This document shows, one piece after another, positions 1 through 7,255 of a DNA stretch of 16,315 nt (position 1 is the stretch's first letter; each line of letters starts with the position of its first letter). The notes beneath the pieces are model-generated. The model did no database searches, was not told the origin of the DNA, and saw only the letters and a program-made list of their open reading frames with translations. The position numbers were made by a program, and so were the translations under genes. Location of the stretch: contig CABQND010000047.1 in NCBI GenBank assembly GCA_902465495.1, forward strand, positions 1 to 16,315, in the 5' to 3' direction. Source of the stretch: an uncultured Eubacteriales bacterium (GTDB taxonomy: Bacteria; Bacillota; Clostridia; Christensenellales; Borkfalkiaceae).

Positions 1-44
1 ACGCCCCTGTGATTTTATTTAATTTTATACGTTTGCTTGCAGTT

Positions 45-1445
45 TCAGTCTTCTTCTTTGCGCTCTTCGAGCGGCACGTATTTCTGACGGGGCGCGACTG
101 CCTGATAGCCGGGACGGATAATTTTGCCGCCGTTCGTGATCTCCTCCATGCGGTGAGCCGACCAGCCCGCAATGCGTGCGACTGCAAAGAAGGGGGTGTA
201 CAGTTCGCGGGGCAGATCGAGCATGTCGTAAACAAAGCCCGAATAAAAGTCCACGTTGGGAGCGACGCCTTTGTAGATGCGGCGCTTTTCGGCAATGACT
301 TCCGCCGCCGCCTGCGCGACGTATTTGCGCATTTCATATTCCTCTTCCTTGTGCTTTTCCACGGCGAGTTTTTCGGCAAACGATTTGAGGATGTCCGCGC
401 GCGGATCGGACAGGGAATACACGGCGTGACCCATGCCGTAGACGAGCCCCGAATGGTCGTACGCCTCTTTGTCTACGATTTTCGCGACATAATCTTTCAG
501 TTTGCCGCGGTCGAAATCGGGAACGTTCGCTTTGATATTGTCGAACATTTCACAGACTTTGATGTTTGCACCGCCGTGCTTGGGACCTTTGAGGGAGCCG
601 AGCGATGCCGCGACGGACGAGTAGGTGTCCGTACCCGATGAGGTCACGACGTGCGTGGTGAACGTCGAGTTGTTGCCGCCGCCGTGTTCGGCGTGCAGGA
701 CGAGACAGAGGTCGAGCACTTCCGCTTCGAGTTCGGTGTATTTGCTGTCACTGCGCAGGATATAGAGGATGTTTTCGGCGCAGGAAAGTTCCTTTTGCGG
801 TTTATGGATAAACAGCGACGCGTCCGAATGGTAGTAGCTGTACGCTTTCTGTGAATAGACGCAGAGCAGAGGAAACTGTGCGATCAGCTGTAAGGACTGC
901 CTTAGAACGTTGCGCTTTGATGTGTCGTCGGGTTTCGGGTCGTACGGGTAGAGCGCAAGCACACTGCGCGCCAACATATTCATCATGTCTTTGGACGGGG
1001 CTTTCATGATGATGTCGCGCACAAATGAGGGCGGCAGGGTACGGAAATCGGCGAGGATCTCGCAGAAACGTTCGAGCTGCGCCTTAGTGGGCAGATGTCC
1101 GAACAGGAGCAAATAGGTCGCTTCTTCAAAATCAAAGCGCCGTCCCTTTGCGCCCGCGACCAGGTCGCGGATATTGATGCCGCGGTAGTAGAGTTCTCCG
1201 TCCATGGGCACTTTATTGCCGTCTTTGTCCTTGCCGAACGCGAGGATCTCGGAGATCTCGGTCAGCCCGCAAACGACGCCGTTTCCGTTAATGTCGCGAA
1301 GACCGCGTTTGACGTCGTATTTTTCGTAAAGTTTAGGGTTGATGATGTCGCTCTTGCTCGCCATGCGCGTCAGTTCTGCGATGTCCTGCGCGTATTTGCC
1401 GTAATATTTATGTATGGCTTGCTCGCGAAGTTCTGCATAGTTCAT
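45..1445 (-). CDS. gltA: Citrate synthase (citrate/2-methylcitrate synthase family)
   Basis: This 466-residue cytoplasmic enzyme should condense acetyl-CoA with oxaloacetate to give citrate, the entry to the oxidative or glutamate-forming branch of a partial TCA cycle. The three family catalytic residues are visible: His in HAEHGGGN (about 251-254), His-340 in GMGHAVY, and Asp-399 in NVDFYSG. The flanking SLKGPKHGGAN and DPRAD motifs are also standard. The open frame continues upstream to 1700, but the start is placed at the ATG at 1443-1445 because a GGAGGT lies 6 nt before it and a strong promoter lies just beyond. It is divergent from the hydrogenase operon. The family call is very sure. 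A 2-methylcitrate synthase role cannot be excluded by eye. No terminator is visible in the 44 bases after the stop, so it may be co-transcribed with a gene outside the window. Confidence 0.95.
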   Translation of the reverse strand: MNYAELREQAIHKYYGKYAQDIAELTRMASKSDIINPKLYEKYDVKRGLRDINGNGVVCGLTEISEILAFGKDKDGNKVPMDGELYYRGINIRDLVAGAKGRRFDFEEATYLLLFGHLPTKAQLERFCEILADFRTLPPSFVRDIIMKAPSKDMMNMLARSVLALYPYDPKPDDTSKRNVLRQSLQLIAQFPLLCVYSQKAYSYYHSDASLFIHKPQKELSCAENILYILRSDSKYTELEAEVLDLCLVLHAEHGGGNNSTFTTHVVTSSGTDTYSSVAASLGSLKGPKHGGANIKVCEMFDNIKANVPDFDRGKLKDYVAKIVDKEAYDHSGLVYGMGHAVYSLSDPRADILKSFAEKLAVEKHKEEEYEMRKYVAQAAAEVIAEKRRIYKGVAPNVDFYSGFVYDMLDLPRELYTPFFAVARIAGWSAHRMEEITNGGKIIRPGYQAVAPRQKYVPLEERKEED

Positions 1446-1451
1446 GCGTTC

Positions 1452-1457
1452 ACCTCC
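1452..1457 (-). promoter_or_regulatory. Ribosome binding site of citrate synthase
   Basis: The minus strand reads GGAGGT six bases before the ATG. It decides the start codon against the longer open frame that runs to 1700 and would cross the promoter. Confidence 0.85.
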
Positions 1458-1477
1458 GAAGTTTTGTATTATGCCCG

Positions 1478-1504
1478 CAGGATACCCTGCCGTTACAGGA
1501 TACC
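1478..1504. repeat. Direct repeat CAGGATACC x2 at the citrate synthase promoter
   Basis: CAGGATACC occurs at 1478-1486 and again at 1496-1504, with starts 18 bp apart. One copy covers the -10 element and the other lies just after the predicted transcript start. That placement fits an operator for a repressor, but no regulator can be named. It could also be chance. Confidence 0.4.
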
Positions 1505-1525
1505 ATAAATCGGAAAAAATGTCAA
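1497..1525 (-). promoter_or_regulatory. Sigma-A promoter of citrate synthase
   Basis: On the minus strand there is a perfect -35 TTGACA (1520-1525), a 17-bp spacer and a -10 TATCCT (1497-1502) preceded by TGG, an extended -10. Transcription should begin near 1490, leaving a leader of about 45 nt. A 9-bp direct repeat overlaps the -10 and the transcript start. Confidence 0.8.
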
Positions 1526-1606
1526 GCGCGCCCCTGTTTCCGTCCGCTGCCGGGAGTAAAGGCGCCGAAATTGCGTAAAAAAAACAAAAAATGTCGCGTA
1601 GAATCA

Positions 1607-1635
1607 TTGAAAAAAATAATGCGTTATGATAGAAT
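1607..1635 (+). promoter_or_regulatory. Sigma-A promoter of the hydrogenase operon
   Basis: The -35 TTGAAA (1607-1612) and the -10 TAGAAT (1630-1635) are 17 bp apart, with TGA directly before the -10 (extended -10). The start should be near 1642, giving a leader of about 58 nt. The -35 boxes of this promoter and the citrate synthase promoter are about 80 bp apart, back to back. Confidence 0.8.
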
Positions 1636-1699
1636 AATAGTATTGAATTATAAATTTGGGGGCAGTGTTCCCTATTATTACTGTCGGAGGTAGGTTTCA

Positions 1700-2200
1700 T
1701 TGGCTAAGAAGATCGATGTTCCTTTCAACGGTACGAAGGAACAGGAAGAAAAGCTGCGCGCAGAGCTTGCGCAATTAAAGACGCGCGGCGACAATGGGTT
1801 GATGATCGCGGCTCTGCAAAAAGCGCAGGATATTTACGGATATCTTCCCGAAGCAGTTCAGCAGATCATTGCAGACGAGCTGGGCGTTTCTCTTGCAGAA
1901 GTGTACGGCGTGGCAACATTTTATGCGCAGTTCTCATTGTACCCGAAGGGGCAGTATAAGATCGGCGTATGTCTTGGAACGGCGTGCTATGTCAAGGGCA
2001 GCGGCGACGTCTATAAAAAGATTTGCGACACGTTAAAGATCGAAGGCGGACAGTGCACCGACGATTTAAAATTTTCGTTGGATGCCACGCGCTGCATCGG
2101 ATGCTGCGGGTTGGCGCCTGTTTTGACAGTCAATGACGACGTTTACGGCAAGGTTACGCCCGACGAAGTCGAGGGAATATTGGCAAAATACAGAGACTGA
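1700..2200 (+). CDS. hydC: NuoE-like [2Fe-2S] subunit of NAD(P)-linked [FeFe] hydrogenase
   Basis: This 166-residue thioredoxin-fold protein carries one [2Fe-2S] cluster and passes electrons between the flavin subunit and the rest of the hydrogenase complex (HydC, or HndA in the NADP-linked naming). The ligands are Cys-91 and Cys-96 (CLGTAC) and Cys-132 and Cys-136 (CIGCC). The N-terminal helical part (ALQKAQDIYGYLP, then EVYGVATFYAQF) is typical of the NuoE/24-kDa family, and the length is normal. Translation starts at TTG (1700-1702), 8 nt after a GGAGGT at 1686-1691. It is the first gene of the operon. The following ATPase gene begins one base after its stop codon, which suggests translational coupling. 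Confidence 0.93.
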   Translation: MAKKIDVPFNGTKEQEEKLRAELAQLKTRGDNGLMIAALQKAQDIYGYLPEAVQQIIADELGVSLAEVYGVATFYAQFSLYPKGQYKIGVCLGTACYVKGSGDVYKKICDTLKIEGGQCTDDLKFSLDATRCIGCCGLAPVLTVNDDVYGKVTPDEVEGILAKYRD

Positions 2201-2201
2201 C

Positions 2202-2756
2202 ATGCGCGAACTTGCTCTCAATATTCTGGATATAACGGAAAATTCGATTTCGGCGGGTGCGACGCTCATCGAGATCGGAGTCAGTGCGGATTTTGAAAAG
2301 GATGTCCTTCGCATTTGCATTGTTGACAATGGGTGCGGCATGGACGAAGAAATGCTCGCGCGGGTCACCGACCCGTTCACGACGACGCGCACGACGCGCA
2401 AAGTCGGCATGGGGCTGCCGCTGTTCAAATTTTCCGCAGAGAGTGCGGGGGGAGAGTTTTCCATCCGTTCCGAAAAGGGCAAGGGAACAAAAGTATGCGC
2501 ATCATATCAGATCAGCCATGTTGACCGTATGCCGCTGGGGGATTTCGGCGGAGTCGCATTGCAGCTGGTCACGATGAATCCGCAGGCAGATTTTCGGATC
2601 ACTGCGGAAAGCGGTGATCGCCGCGGCGCGCTCGACACGCGCGAAGTGCGCGAGATCCTGGGGGAGGGCGTACCGTTATCGTCGCCCGAAGTACGTATGT
2701 TCCTCAAAGAGTACATACAAGAAAATTTAGTCGATATTTTTGGAGGTAGGTTATGA
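2202..2756 (+). CDS. Orphan histidine-kinase-type ATP-binding protein in the hydrogenase operon
   Basis: This 184-residue protein is built around a GHKL/HATPase_c fold. The N box is ENS (13-15), the G1 box is DNGCGM (42-47), an F-box-like DPFTTTR lies at 57-63, and the G2 box GMGL at 69-72. It has no membrane segment, sensor or phospho-acceptor histidine domain, so it is not a complete sensor kinase. About 75 C-terminal residues are unassigned. The start is the ATG at 2202, one base after the hydC stop. There is no good Shine-Dalgarno, so it probably depends on coupling. Its end overlaps the next gene by 4 bases (ATGA). Similar ATPases occur in hydrogenase operons of other Clostridia (recalled, not checked), yet they are not known redox subunits. 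A regulatory or assembly role is inference. Confidence 0.85.
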   Translation: MRELALNILDITENSISAGATLIEIGVSADFEKDVLRICIVDNGCGMDEEMLARVTDPFTTTRTTRKVGMGLPLFKFSAESAGGEFSIRSEKGKGTKVCASYQISHVDRMPLGDFGGVALQLVTMNPQADFRITAESGDRRGALDTREVREILGEGVPLSSPEVRMFLKEYIQENLVDIFGGRL

Positions 2757-3118
2757 AAAGTTTGGAAGAACTCAGAGCCTTGCGCGAGAAGATGAAGTCG
2801 CAGACGGATAACCGAAGCGTTGCGGGGGCAGATGAGACTGTTATAAAAGTAGGCATGGCAACTTGCGGTATCGCGGCGGGCGCGCGTCCCGTGCTCGATG
2901 CGCTTCTCGATGAAGCGGATAAGCGTCAGTTGCACAACGTCAGCATTTCGCAGACGGGTTGCATCGGCATGTGCCGTCTCGAACCCATCGTCGAAGTGTT
3001 CAAGGACGGACAGAAATTTACATACGTTCACATGACGGCGGACAAGGCACGCAAAGTCATGAACGATCACGTCGTCAACGGTAACCCCTGCGCGGAATAT
3101 CTGATCGGCGAGAACTAA
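2753..3118 (+). CDS. Small (2Fe-2S) ferredoxin-domain subunit of hydrogenase (HndB/HydD-like)
   Basis: This 121-residue thioredoxin-like ferredoxin matches the extra small subunit of four-subunit hydrogenases (HndB or HydD). Cys-38 begins the CGIAAGA motif, and Cys-70 and Cys-74 lie in QTGCIGMC. The second cysteine of the usual C-x4-C pair is replaced by Gly-43, so only three canonical ligands remain. An unpaired Cys-113 lies near the C terminus. I recall the same CGIAAGA motif from other members of this subunit family, so this may be normal for the family, and cluster binding cannot be assumed. The start ATG overlaps the TGA of the preceding gene. GGAGGT at 2742-2747 precedes it by 5 nt. Confidence 0.88.
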   Translation: MKSLEELRALREKMKSQTDNRSVAGADETVIKVGMATCGIAAGARPVLDALLDEADKRQLHNVSISQTGCIGMCRLEPIVEVFKDGQKFTYVHMTADKARKVMNDHVVNGNPCAEYLIGEN

Positions 3119-3136
3119 GCGGAGGGAGAGAAATAC

Positions 3137-4927
3137 ATGTTCAGATCACACATTCTTGTCTGCGGCGGTACGGGCTGTACTTCCGGCAATTCGATGAAAA
3201 TTTACGATGCACTTGTCGAGCGTATCCGCAAAGAAGGGCTTGAAAATGAAGTGCACGTAACCAAAACGGGGTGCTTCGGGCTCTGTGCACTTGGCCCGAT
3301 CATGATCGTCTATCCCGAAGGCGCGTTCTATTCGCAGGTAAAAGTGGAAGACGTCGATGAAATCATCAATGAGCACATCATCAAAGGGCGCATCGTGACC
3401 CGCCTTCTTTATAAGGAAACGGTTTCCGAAGACGGCGGAATCAAAGCGCTCAACGACACCAATTTCTATAAAAAGCAGCACCGTGTGGCACTGCGCAACT
3501 GCGGCGTGATCAACCCCGAAAAGATCGAGGAATACATCGCGTATGACGGTTACGAAGCGCTCGGCAAAGTACTCACGGAAATGACGCCGCAGGACGTTAT
3601 CGACGTGATCTCCAAATCCGGTCTTCGCGGCCGCGGCGGTGCGGGTTTCCCGACGGGCAGAAAATGGCAGTTTGCAAAGAATTCCGTCGGCAAAAAGAAA
3701 TACGTCTGCTGCAACGCCGACGAGGGCGACCCCGGCGCGTTCATGGACCGCTCCATTCTCGAAGGCGATCCGCATGCGGTTATCGAGGCAATGGCGATCG
3801 CTGCATATGCGATCGGTTCCGATCAGGGTTACATTTACGTCCGTGCGGAATATCCGATCGCCGTTCAGCGTCTGACCATCGCGATCAAACAGGCGCGTGA
3901 ATACGGCCTGCTCGGCAAAAATATCTTTAATTCGGGCTTCAACTTCGATCTTGATATTCGTCTCGGTGCGGGCGCGTTCGTCTGCGGCGAAGAGACGGCT
4001 CTCATGACTTCCATCGAAGGGCACCGCGGCGAGCCGCGTCCCCGTCCTCCGTTCCCGGCGGTCAAGGGTCTGTTCGGAAAGCCTACCATCCTGAACAACG
4101 TTGAAACGTATGCGAACATTCCGCAGATCATTCTCAAAGGCGCCGATTGGTTCGCTTCCATGGGTACCGAAAAGAGCCGCGGCACGAAAGTGTTTGCGCT
4201 CGGCGGCAAGATCCACAACACCGGCCTTGTCGAGATCCCGATGGGCACCACGATGCGCGAGATCATCTATGACATCGGCGGCGGCTGCCCCAACGGCAAA
4301 AAATTCAAAGCGGCGCAGACAGGCGGTCCTTCGGGCGGATGCATTCCTGCGCACCTCATCGATACACCCATCGATTATGACAACCTGATCGCCATCGGCT
4401 CGATGATGGGTTCGGGCGGCCTGATCGTCATGGACGAAGACAACTGCATGGTCGACATCGCGAAATTCTTCCTCGAATTCACAGTCGATGAGAGCTGCGG
4501 TAAATGTACGGCATGCCGCATCGGCACCAAGCGCCTGTACGAGATGCTGTGCAAAGTCACCGACGGCACCGCAACGATGGAAGACCTCGACAAGATGGAA
4601 GAGCTGTGCTACTACATCAAAGAGAACTCGCTGTGCGGACTCGGTCAGACGGCACCGAACCCTGTTCTTTCCACGTTGCATTATTTCCGTGACGAATATG
4701 AAGCGCACGTTCGCGACAAAAGATGTCCTGCGGGCGTCTGCAAGAAACTGCTTCGTTATCAGATCGTGGCGGATAAATGCAAAGGCTGCACGCTCTGTGC
4801 GCGCAACTGCCCTGTCGGCGCGATCAGCGGTACGGTCAAAGAACCGCACGTTATCGATCCGAACAAGTGCATCAAGTGCGGCGTCTGCATGGAAAAATGT
4901 AAATTCGGCGCGATCATCAAGGCGTAA
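3137..4927 (+). CDS. hydB: NuoF-like flavin/NAD(P)-binding hydrogenase subunit with extra Fe-S domains
   Basis: This 596-residue electron-input subunit oxidises or reduces NAD(P)(H) at FMN. Domains in order: an N-terminal thioredoxin-like [2Fe-2S] domain (Cys-9, 14, 46, 50); the NuoF core with the nucleotide/FMN motifs GLRGRGGAGFPTGRKW (162-177) and CNADEGDPGAF (192-202); GAFVCGEETAL (279-289); a [4Fe-4S] site from Cys-454, 457, 460 and Cys-500; and a C-terminal double-cluster ferredoxin domain (Cys-548, 551, 554, 558 and Cys-578, 581, 584, 588). A further pair, Cys-530/535 in CPAGVC, could bind a metal. The arrangement is that of bifurcating HydB/HndC. The start follows GGAGGG at 3121-3126. 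NAD versus NADP use cannot be told by eye. Confidence 0.95.
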   Translation: MFRSHILVCGGTGCTSGNSMKIYDALVERIRKEGLENEVHVTKTGCFGLCALGPIMIVYPEGAFYSQVKVEDVDEIINEHIIKGRIVTRLLYKETVSEDGGIKALNDTNFYKKQHRVALRNCGVINPEKIEEYIAYDGYEALGKVLTEMTPQDVIDVISKSGLRGRGGAGFPTGRKWQFAKNSVGKKKYVCCNADEGDPGAFMDRSILEGDPHAVIEAMAIAAYAIGSDQGYIYVRAEYPIAVQRLTIAIKQAREYGLLGKNIFNSGFNFDLDIRLGAGAFVCGEETALMTSIEGHRGEPRPRPPFPAVKGLFGKPTILNNVETYANIPQIILKGADWFASMGTEKSRGTKVFALGGKIHNTGLVEIPMGTTMREIIYDIGGGCPNGKKFKAAQTGGPSGGCIPAHLIDTPIDYDNLIAIGSMMGSGGLIVMDEDNCMVDIAKFFLEFTVDESCGKCTACRIGTKRLYEMLCKVTDGTATMEDLDKMEELCYYIKENSLCGLGQTAPNPVLSTLHYFRDEYEAHVRDKRCPAGVCKKLLRYQIVADKCKGCTLCARNCPVGAISGTVKEPHVIDPNKCIKCGVCMEKCKFGAIIKA

Positions 4928-4947
4928 CGGGGAGGACGAAAGAGATT

Positions 4948-6681
4948 ATGGTACATTTGAAAATAAACAATATTCCGGTAGAGGTCAAAGAGGGGACGAC
5001 CATTCTGGAAGCGGCGAAGATCGCCGGGATCAACATCCCCACTCTCTGTTATCTCAAAGAGATCAACGAGATCGGTGCTTGCCGTATCTGCGTTGTCGAG
5101 GTCAAGGGTGCAAGAAGTCTCGTGGCGGCGTGCGTGTATCCCGTCAACGAGGGGATGGAAGTGTTCACCAACACCGAAAAAGTGCGTAAGTCCCGCAAGA
5201 CGACGCTCGAATTGCTGCTTTCCGATCATAAAAAAGAGTGCCTTTCCTGCGTTCGTTCCACCAACTGCGAATTGCAGAAACTTTCCAACGAGTACGGCTG
5301 CGACGAAAATCGCTTCAAAGGTGCCCGTTCGGAGTATGAACAGGATACTTCCACGAGCTATCTTGTTCGCGACAATGAAAAGTGCATTTTGTGCCGCCGT
5401 TGCGTGGCCGTTTGCAAAAAAGTGCAGGAAGTGGCAGTCATAGCGCCTGCCCGCCGCGGTTTCAATACGCACATTGCCTGCGCGTTTGAATCCGACCTGT
5501 CCGATGCACCCTGCGTGGCGTGCGGTCAGTGCGTGGCGGTTTGCCCGACCGGCGCTCTGCACGAACGCGAAGAGATCGATAACGTCCGTGACGCGATCGC
5601 CGATCCCGAAAAAGTTGTCGTCGTTGCCGCGGCTCCCGCAGTGCGCGCTGCGATCGGCGAAGAATTCGGCTATCCCATCGGCACGAACACCGAAGGAAAA
5701 ATGTTCACGGCAATGCGCATGCTCGGATTCGATAAGGTGTTTGACGTAAACTTTGCCGCAGATCTTACCATTATGGAAGAAGCAAACGAACTTTTGGATC
5801 GCGTCAGCAACAAGGGCGTGCTTCCGATGTTCACGAGCTGTTCGCCGGGTTGGATCCGTTACGTGGAATATTATTATCCTGAACTGATTCCCAATCTTTC
5901 TTCGTGCAAATCGCCCATGCAGATGTTTGGCGCGACGGTAAAGACATACTGGGCACAGAAACAGGGGATCGATCCCAAAAATATTTATGTCGTCGGCATC
6001 ATGCCTTGCACGGCAAAGAAATTTGAAAAGACCCGCGATGATGAAAATGCGAGCGGCTATCCCGATATCGATGCCGTTTTGACCACGCGCGAGCTTGCTA
6101 AGATGATCAAAACTTCGGGTATCATCTATAACGAATTGCCCGACGGTACCTTTGACAATCCTTTGGGCGAGTTTACGGGTGCAGGCGTCATCTTTGGCGC
6201 AACGGGCGGCGTTATGGAAGCGGCGCTTCGTACGGCGGCGGAAAAGATCACGGGTAAACCGCTGGATAACATCGATTTTAAACAAGTGCGCGGCATCAAG
6301 GGTATCAAGGAAGCGGAATACGATCTGAACGGCACAAAAGTAAAGGTTGCCGTCGCTTCGGGCCTTACCAATGCGAAAGAGCTGTGCGAGAAGATCAAAA
6401 AGGGCGAGTGCGACTACACGTTCGTGGAAGTCATGTGCTGCCCCGGCGGCTGTGTCAACGGCGGCGGTCAGCCTATCCAGAGCGCGTATACTCGCCGTCA
6501 GGTGGATCTGCGCTCCAAGCGCGCGAAAGCTCTGTATGACGAAGACAAAAAATCCGTCATCCGCAAGAGCCACGAAAATCCCGCAATTTTGCAGCTGTAT
6601 AAGGATTTCTTTGTCGAACCCGGTTCGCACAAAGCGCATGAGATCCTGCATACGAGCTACGTTGATCGGAAACATAAATAA
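4948..6681 (+). CDS. hydA: [FeFe] hydrogenase catalytic subunit
   Basis: This 577-residue catalytic subunit makes or oxidises H2 at the H-cluster. Domains in order: a [2Fe-2S] ferredoxin (Cys-34, 45, 48, 62); a His-ligated [4Fe-4S] cluster (His-94, Cys-98, 101, 107); a two-cluster ferredoxin region (Cys-146, 149, 152, 156 and Cys-189, 192, 195, 199); the H-cluster domain; and a C-terminal small-subunit-like tail (SHENP at 541-545, HKAHEILH). Loop 2 is MPCTAKKFE (352-360) and loop 3 is EVMCCPGGCVNGGGQP (494-509). Loop 1 is TSCSPGW (296-302) where the usual consensus is TSCCPxW, and loop 3 has an added Cys-497. There is no C-terminal [2Fe-2S] extension as in Thermotoga HydA, so the length matches HndD. 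GGGGAGGA at 4929-4936 precedes the ATG. Confidence 0.97.
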   Translation: MVHLKINNIPVEVKEGTTILEAAKIAGINIPTLCYLKEINEIGACRICVVEVKGARSLVAACVYPVNEGMEVFTNTEKVRKSRKTTLELLLSDHKKECLSCVRSTNCELQKLSNEYGCDENRFKGARSEYEQDTSTSYLVRDNEKCILCRRCVAVCKKVQEVAVIAPARRGFNTHIACAFESDLSDAPCVACGQCVAVCPTGALHEREEIDNVRDAIADPEKVVVVAAAPAVRAAIGEEFGYPIGTNTEGKMFTAMRMLGFDKVFDVNFAADLTIMEEANELLDRVSNKGVLPMFTSCSPGWIRYVEYYYPELIPNLSSCKSPMQMFGATVKTYWAQKQGIDPKNIYVVGIMPCTAKKFEKTRDDENASGYPDIDAVLTTRELAKMIKTSGIIYNELPDGTFDNPLGEFTGAGVIFGATGGVMEAALRTAAEKITGKPLDNIDFKQVRGIKGIKEAEYDLNGTKVKVAVASGLTNAKELCEKIKKGECDYTFVEVMCCPGGCVNGGGQPIQSAYTRRQVDLRSKRAKALYDEDKKSVIRKSHENPAILQLYKDFFVEPGSHKAHEILHTSYVDRKHK

Positions 6682-6685
6682 ATTC

Positions 6686-6722
6686 AACAATGGCGGGGCA
6701 AAAATTTTGCCCCGTCATTGTT
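6686..6722 (+). terminator. Stem-loop closing the hydrogenase operon
   Basis: The left arm AACAATG-G-CGGGGCAAAA pairs with TTTTGCCCCG-T-CATTGTT, a near-perfect 18-bp stem with one G-T wobble and almost no loop, starting 4 nt after the hydA stop. There is no long T run after it, so it may be a weak terminator or an mRNA 3'-end stabiliser rather than a classic intrinsic terminator. Confidence 0.6.
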
Positions 6723-6767
6723 AAAAGTATTGCGTTTCGTATCAGAGGGGTAACAACAGAGAAATTT

Positions 6768-7208
6768 ATGGAAAAGAAAGATATCGGGTATAATTGCATA
6801 GAGTTAGGGGTCGGATATCTGCTTTTGTTTATTATGTTTTTGGTGCTTGGGATCGTAATTTCCGCAGAAACAGGCTGGGAGGACTTCGTTTTTGTTTTGA
6901 TAAACGGAGCATTGCTGCTGTGTGCTTTGTTCTTTGCTTTTTTGGCGGGTTCCATCCTGTTCCGTCCGAAGACGCTCGTGCAGGCAGACGAAAAAAATGT
7001 ATATATTTTTCAATGGAGGGGCATGGAAAGTGTGCCGCTCGCTGAAATTGAGCGGGTTGCGGTCATGCAGAACAAACTTCCGATTTTTGATTGCGGCAGA
7101 CTGAGTGTACGGCTATATAACGGAAAATGCGTGCGCATCAGCGGATTAAAAGATCCGCAGGGTGTACGCGTGAGTATCGAAGTGCGAACACAGATGCTCG
7201 GAAAGTAA
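6768..7208 (+). CDS. Small membrane protein, two helices plus a soluble beta-rich domain
   Basis: This 146-residue protein is not recognised as a named family. Two hydrophobic segments lie at about residues 12-32 (GYLLLFIMFLVLGIVIS) and 42-66 (FVFVLINGALLLCALFFAF). A cytoplasm-sized C-terminal part of about 80 residues follows, with alternating hydrophobic strands (NVYIFQWRGMESVPLAEIE, then RLSVRLYNGK). This layout resembles small proteins with a bacterial PH-like domain, a tentative structural guess. The frame is open back to 6690, but that start lies inside the hydA stem-loop, so the ATG at 6768 is chosen. Its Shine-Dalgarno is poor, the closest good one (GAGGGG) being about 18 nt away. It is followed by a strong terminator. 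Confidence 0.7.
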   Translation: MEKKDIGYNCIELGVGYLLLFIMFLVLGIVISAETGWEDFVFVLINGALLLCALFFAFLAGSILFRPKTLVQADEKNVYIFQWRGMESVPLAEIERVAVMQNKLPIFDCGRLSVRLYNGKCVRISGLKDPQGVRVSIEVRTQMLGK

Positions 7209-7215
7209 TTATAGT

Positions 7216-7249
7216 AAAAAAGCAGGCAACAACAGTTGCCTGCTTTTTT
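7216..7249. terminator. Bidirectional intrinsic terminator
   Basis: GCAGGCAAC (7222-7230) pairs perfectly with GTTGCCTGC (7235-7243) around an AACA loop. It is flanked by a run of A on the left and six T on the right, so it works on both strands. It ends the small membrane protein gene, and on the minus strand it lies just past the stop codon of the truncated XRE-type regulator. Confidence 0.92.
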
Positions 7250-7255
7250 ATGTGT

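Noticed and set aside
9..641. Plus-strand open frame over the 3' end of citrate synthase
   Set aside because: It overlaps catalytic parts of citrate synthase in antisense and shows no motif.
1642..1699. Possible riboswitch in the hydrogenase leader
   Set aside because: Only a 6-bp stem with one wobble (GGCAGT/ACTGTC) is visible, and the leader is too short for a known riboswitch class.
3146..4849. Long minus-strand open frame (567 codons) opposite hydB
   Set aside because: It lies wholly antisense to a gene with complete motifs, its translation is rich in Arg, Ala and Asp with no domain pattern, and no ribosome binding site precedes it. It is a shadow of codon bias.
4759..6690. Long minus-strand open frame (643 codons) opposite hydA
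   Set aside because: As for hydB, it is antisense to a fully motif-supported hydrogenase, and its apparent start lies in the terminator stem-loop.
6690..6767. Upstream extension of the small membrane protein
   Set aside because: The extension would be encoded by the hydA stem-loop and adds a peptide without features, so the ATG at 6768 is more likely.
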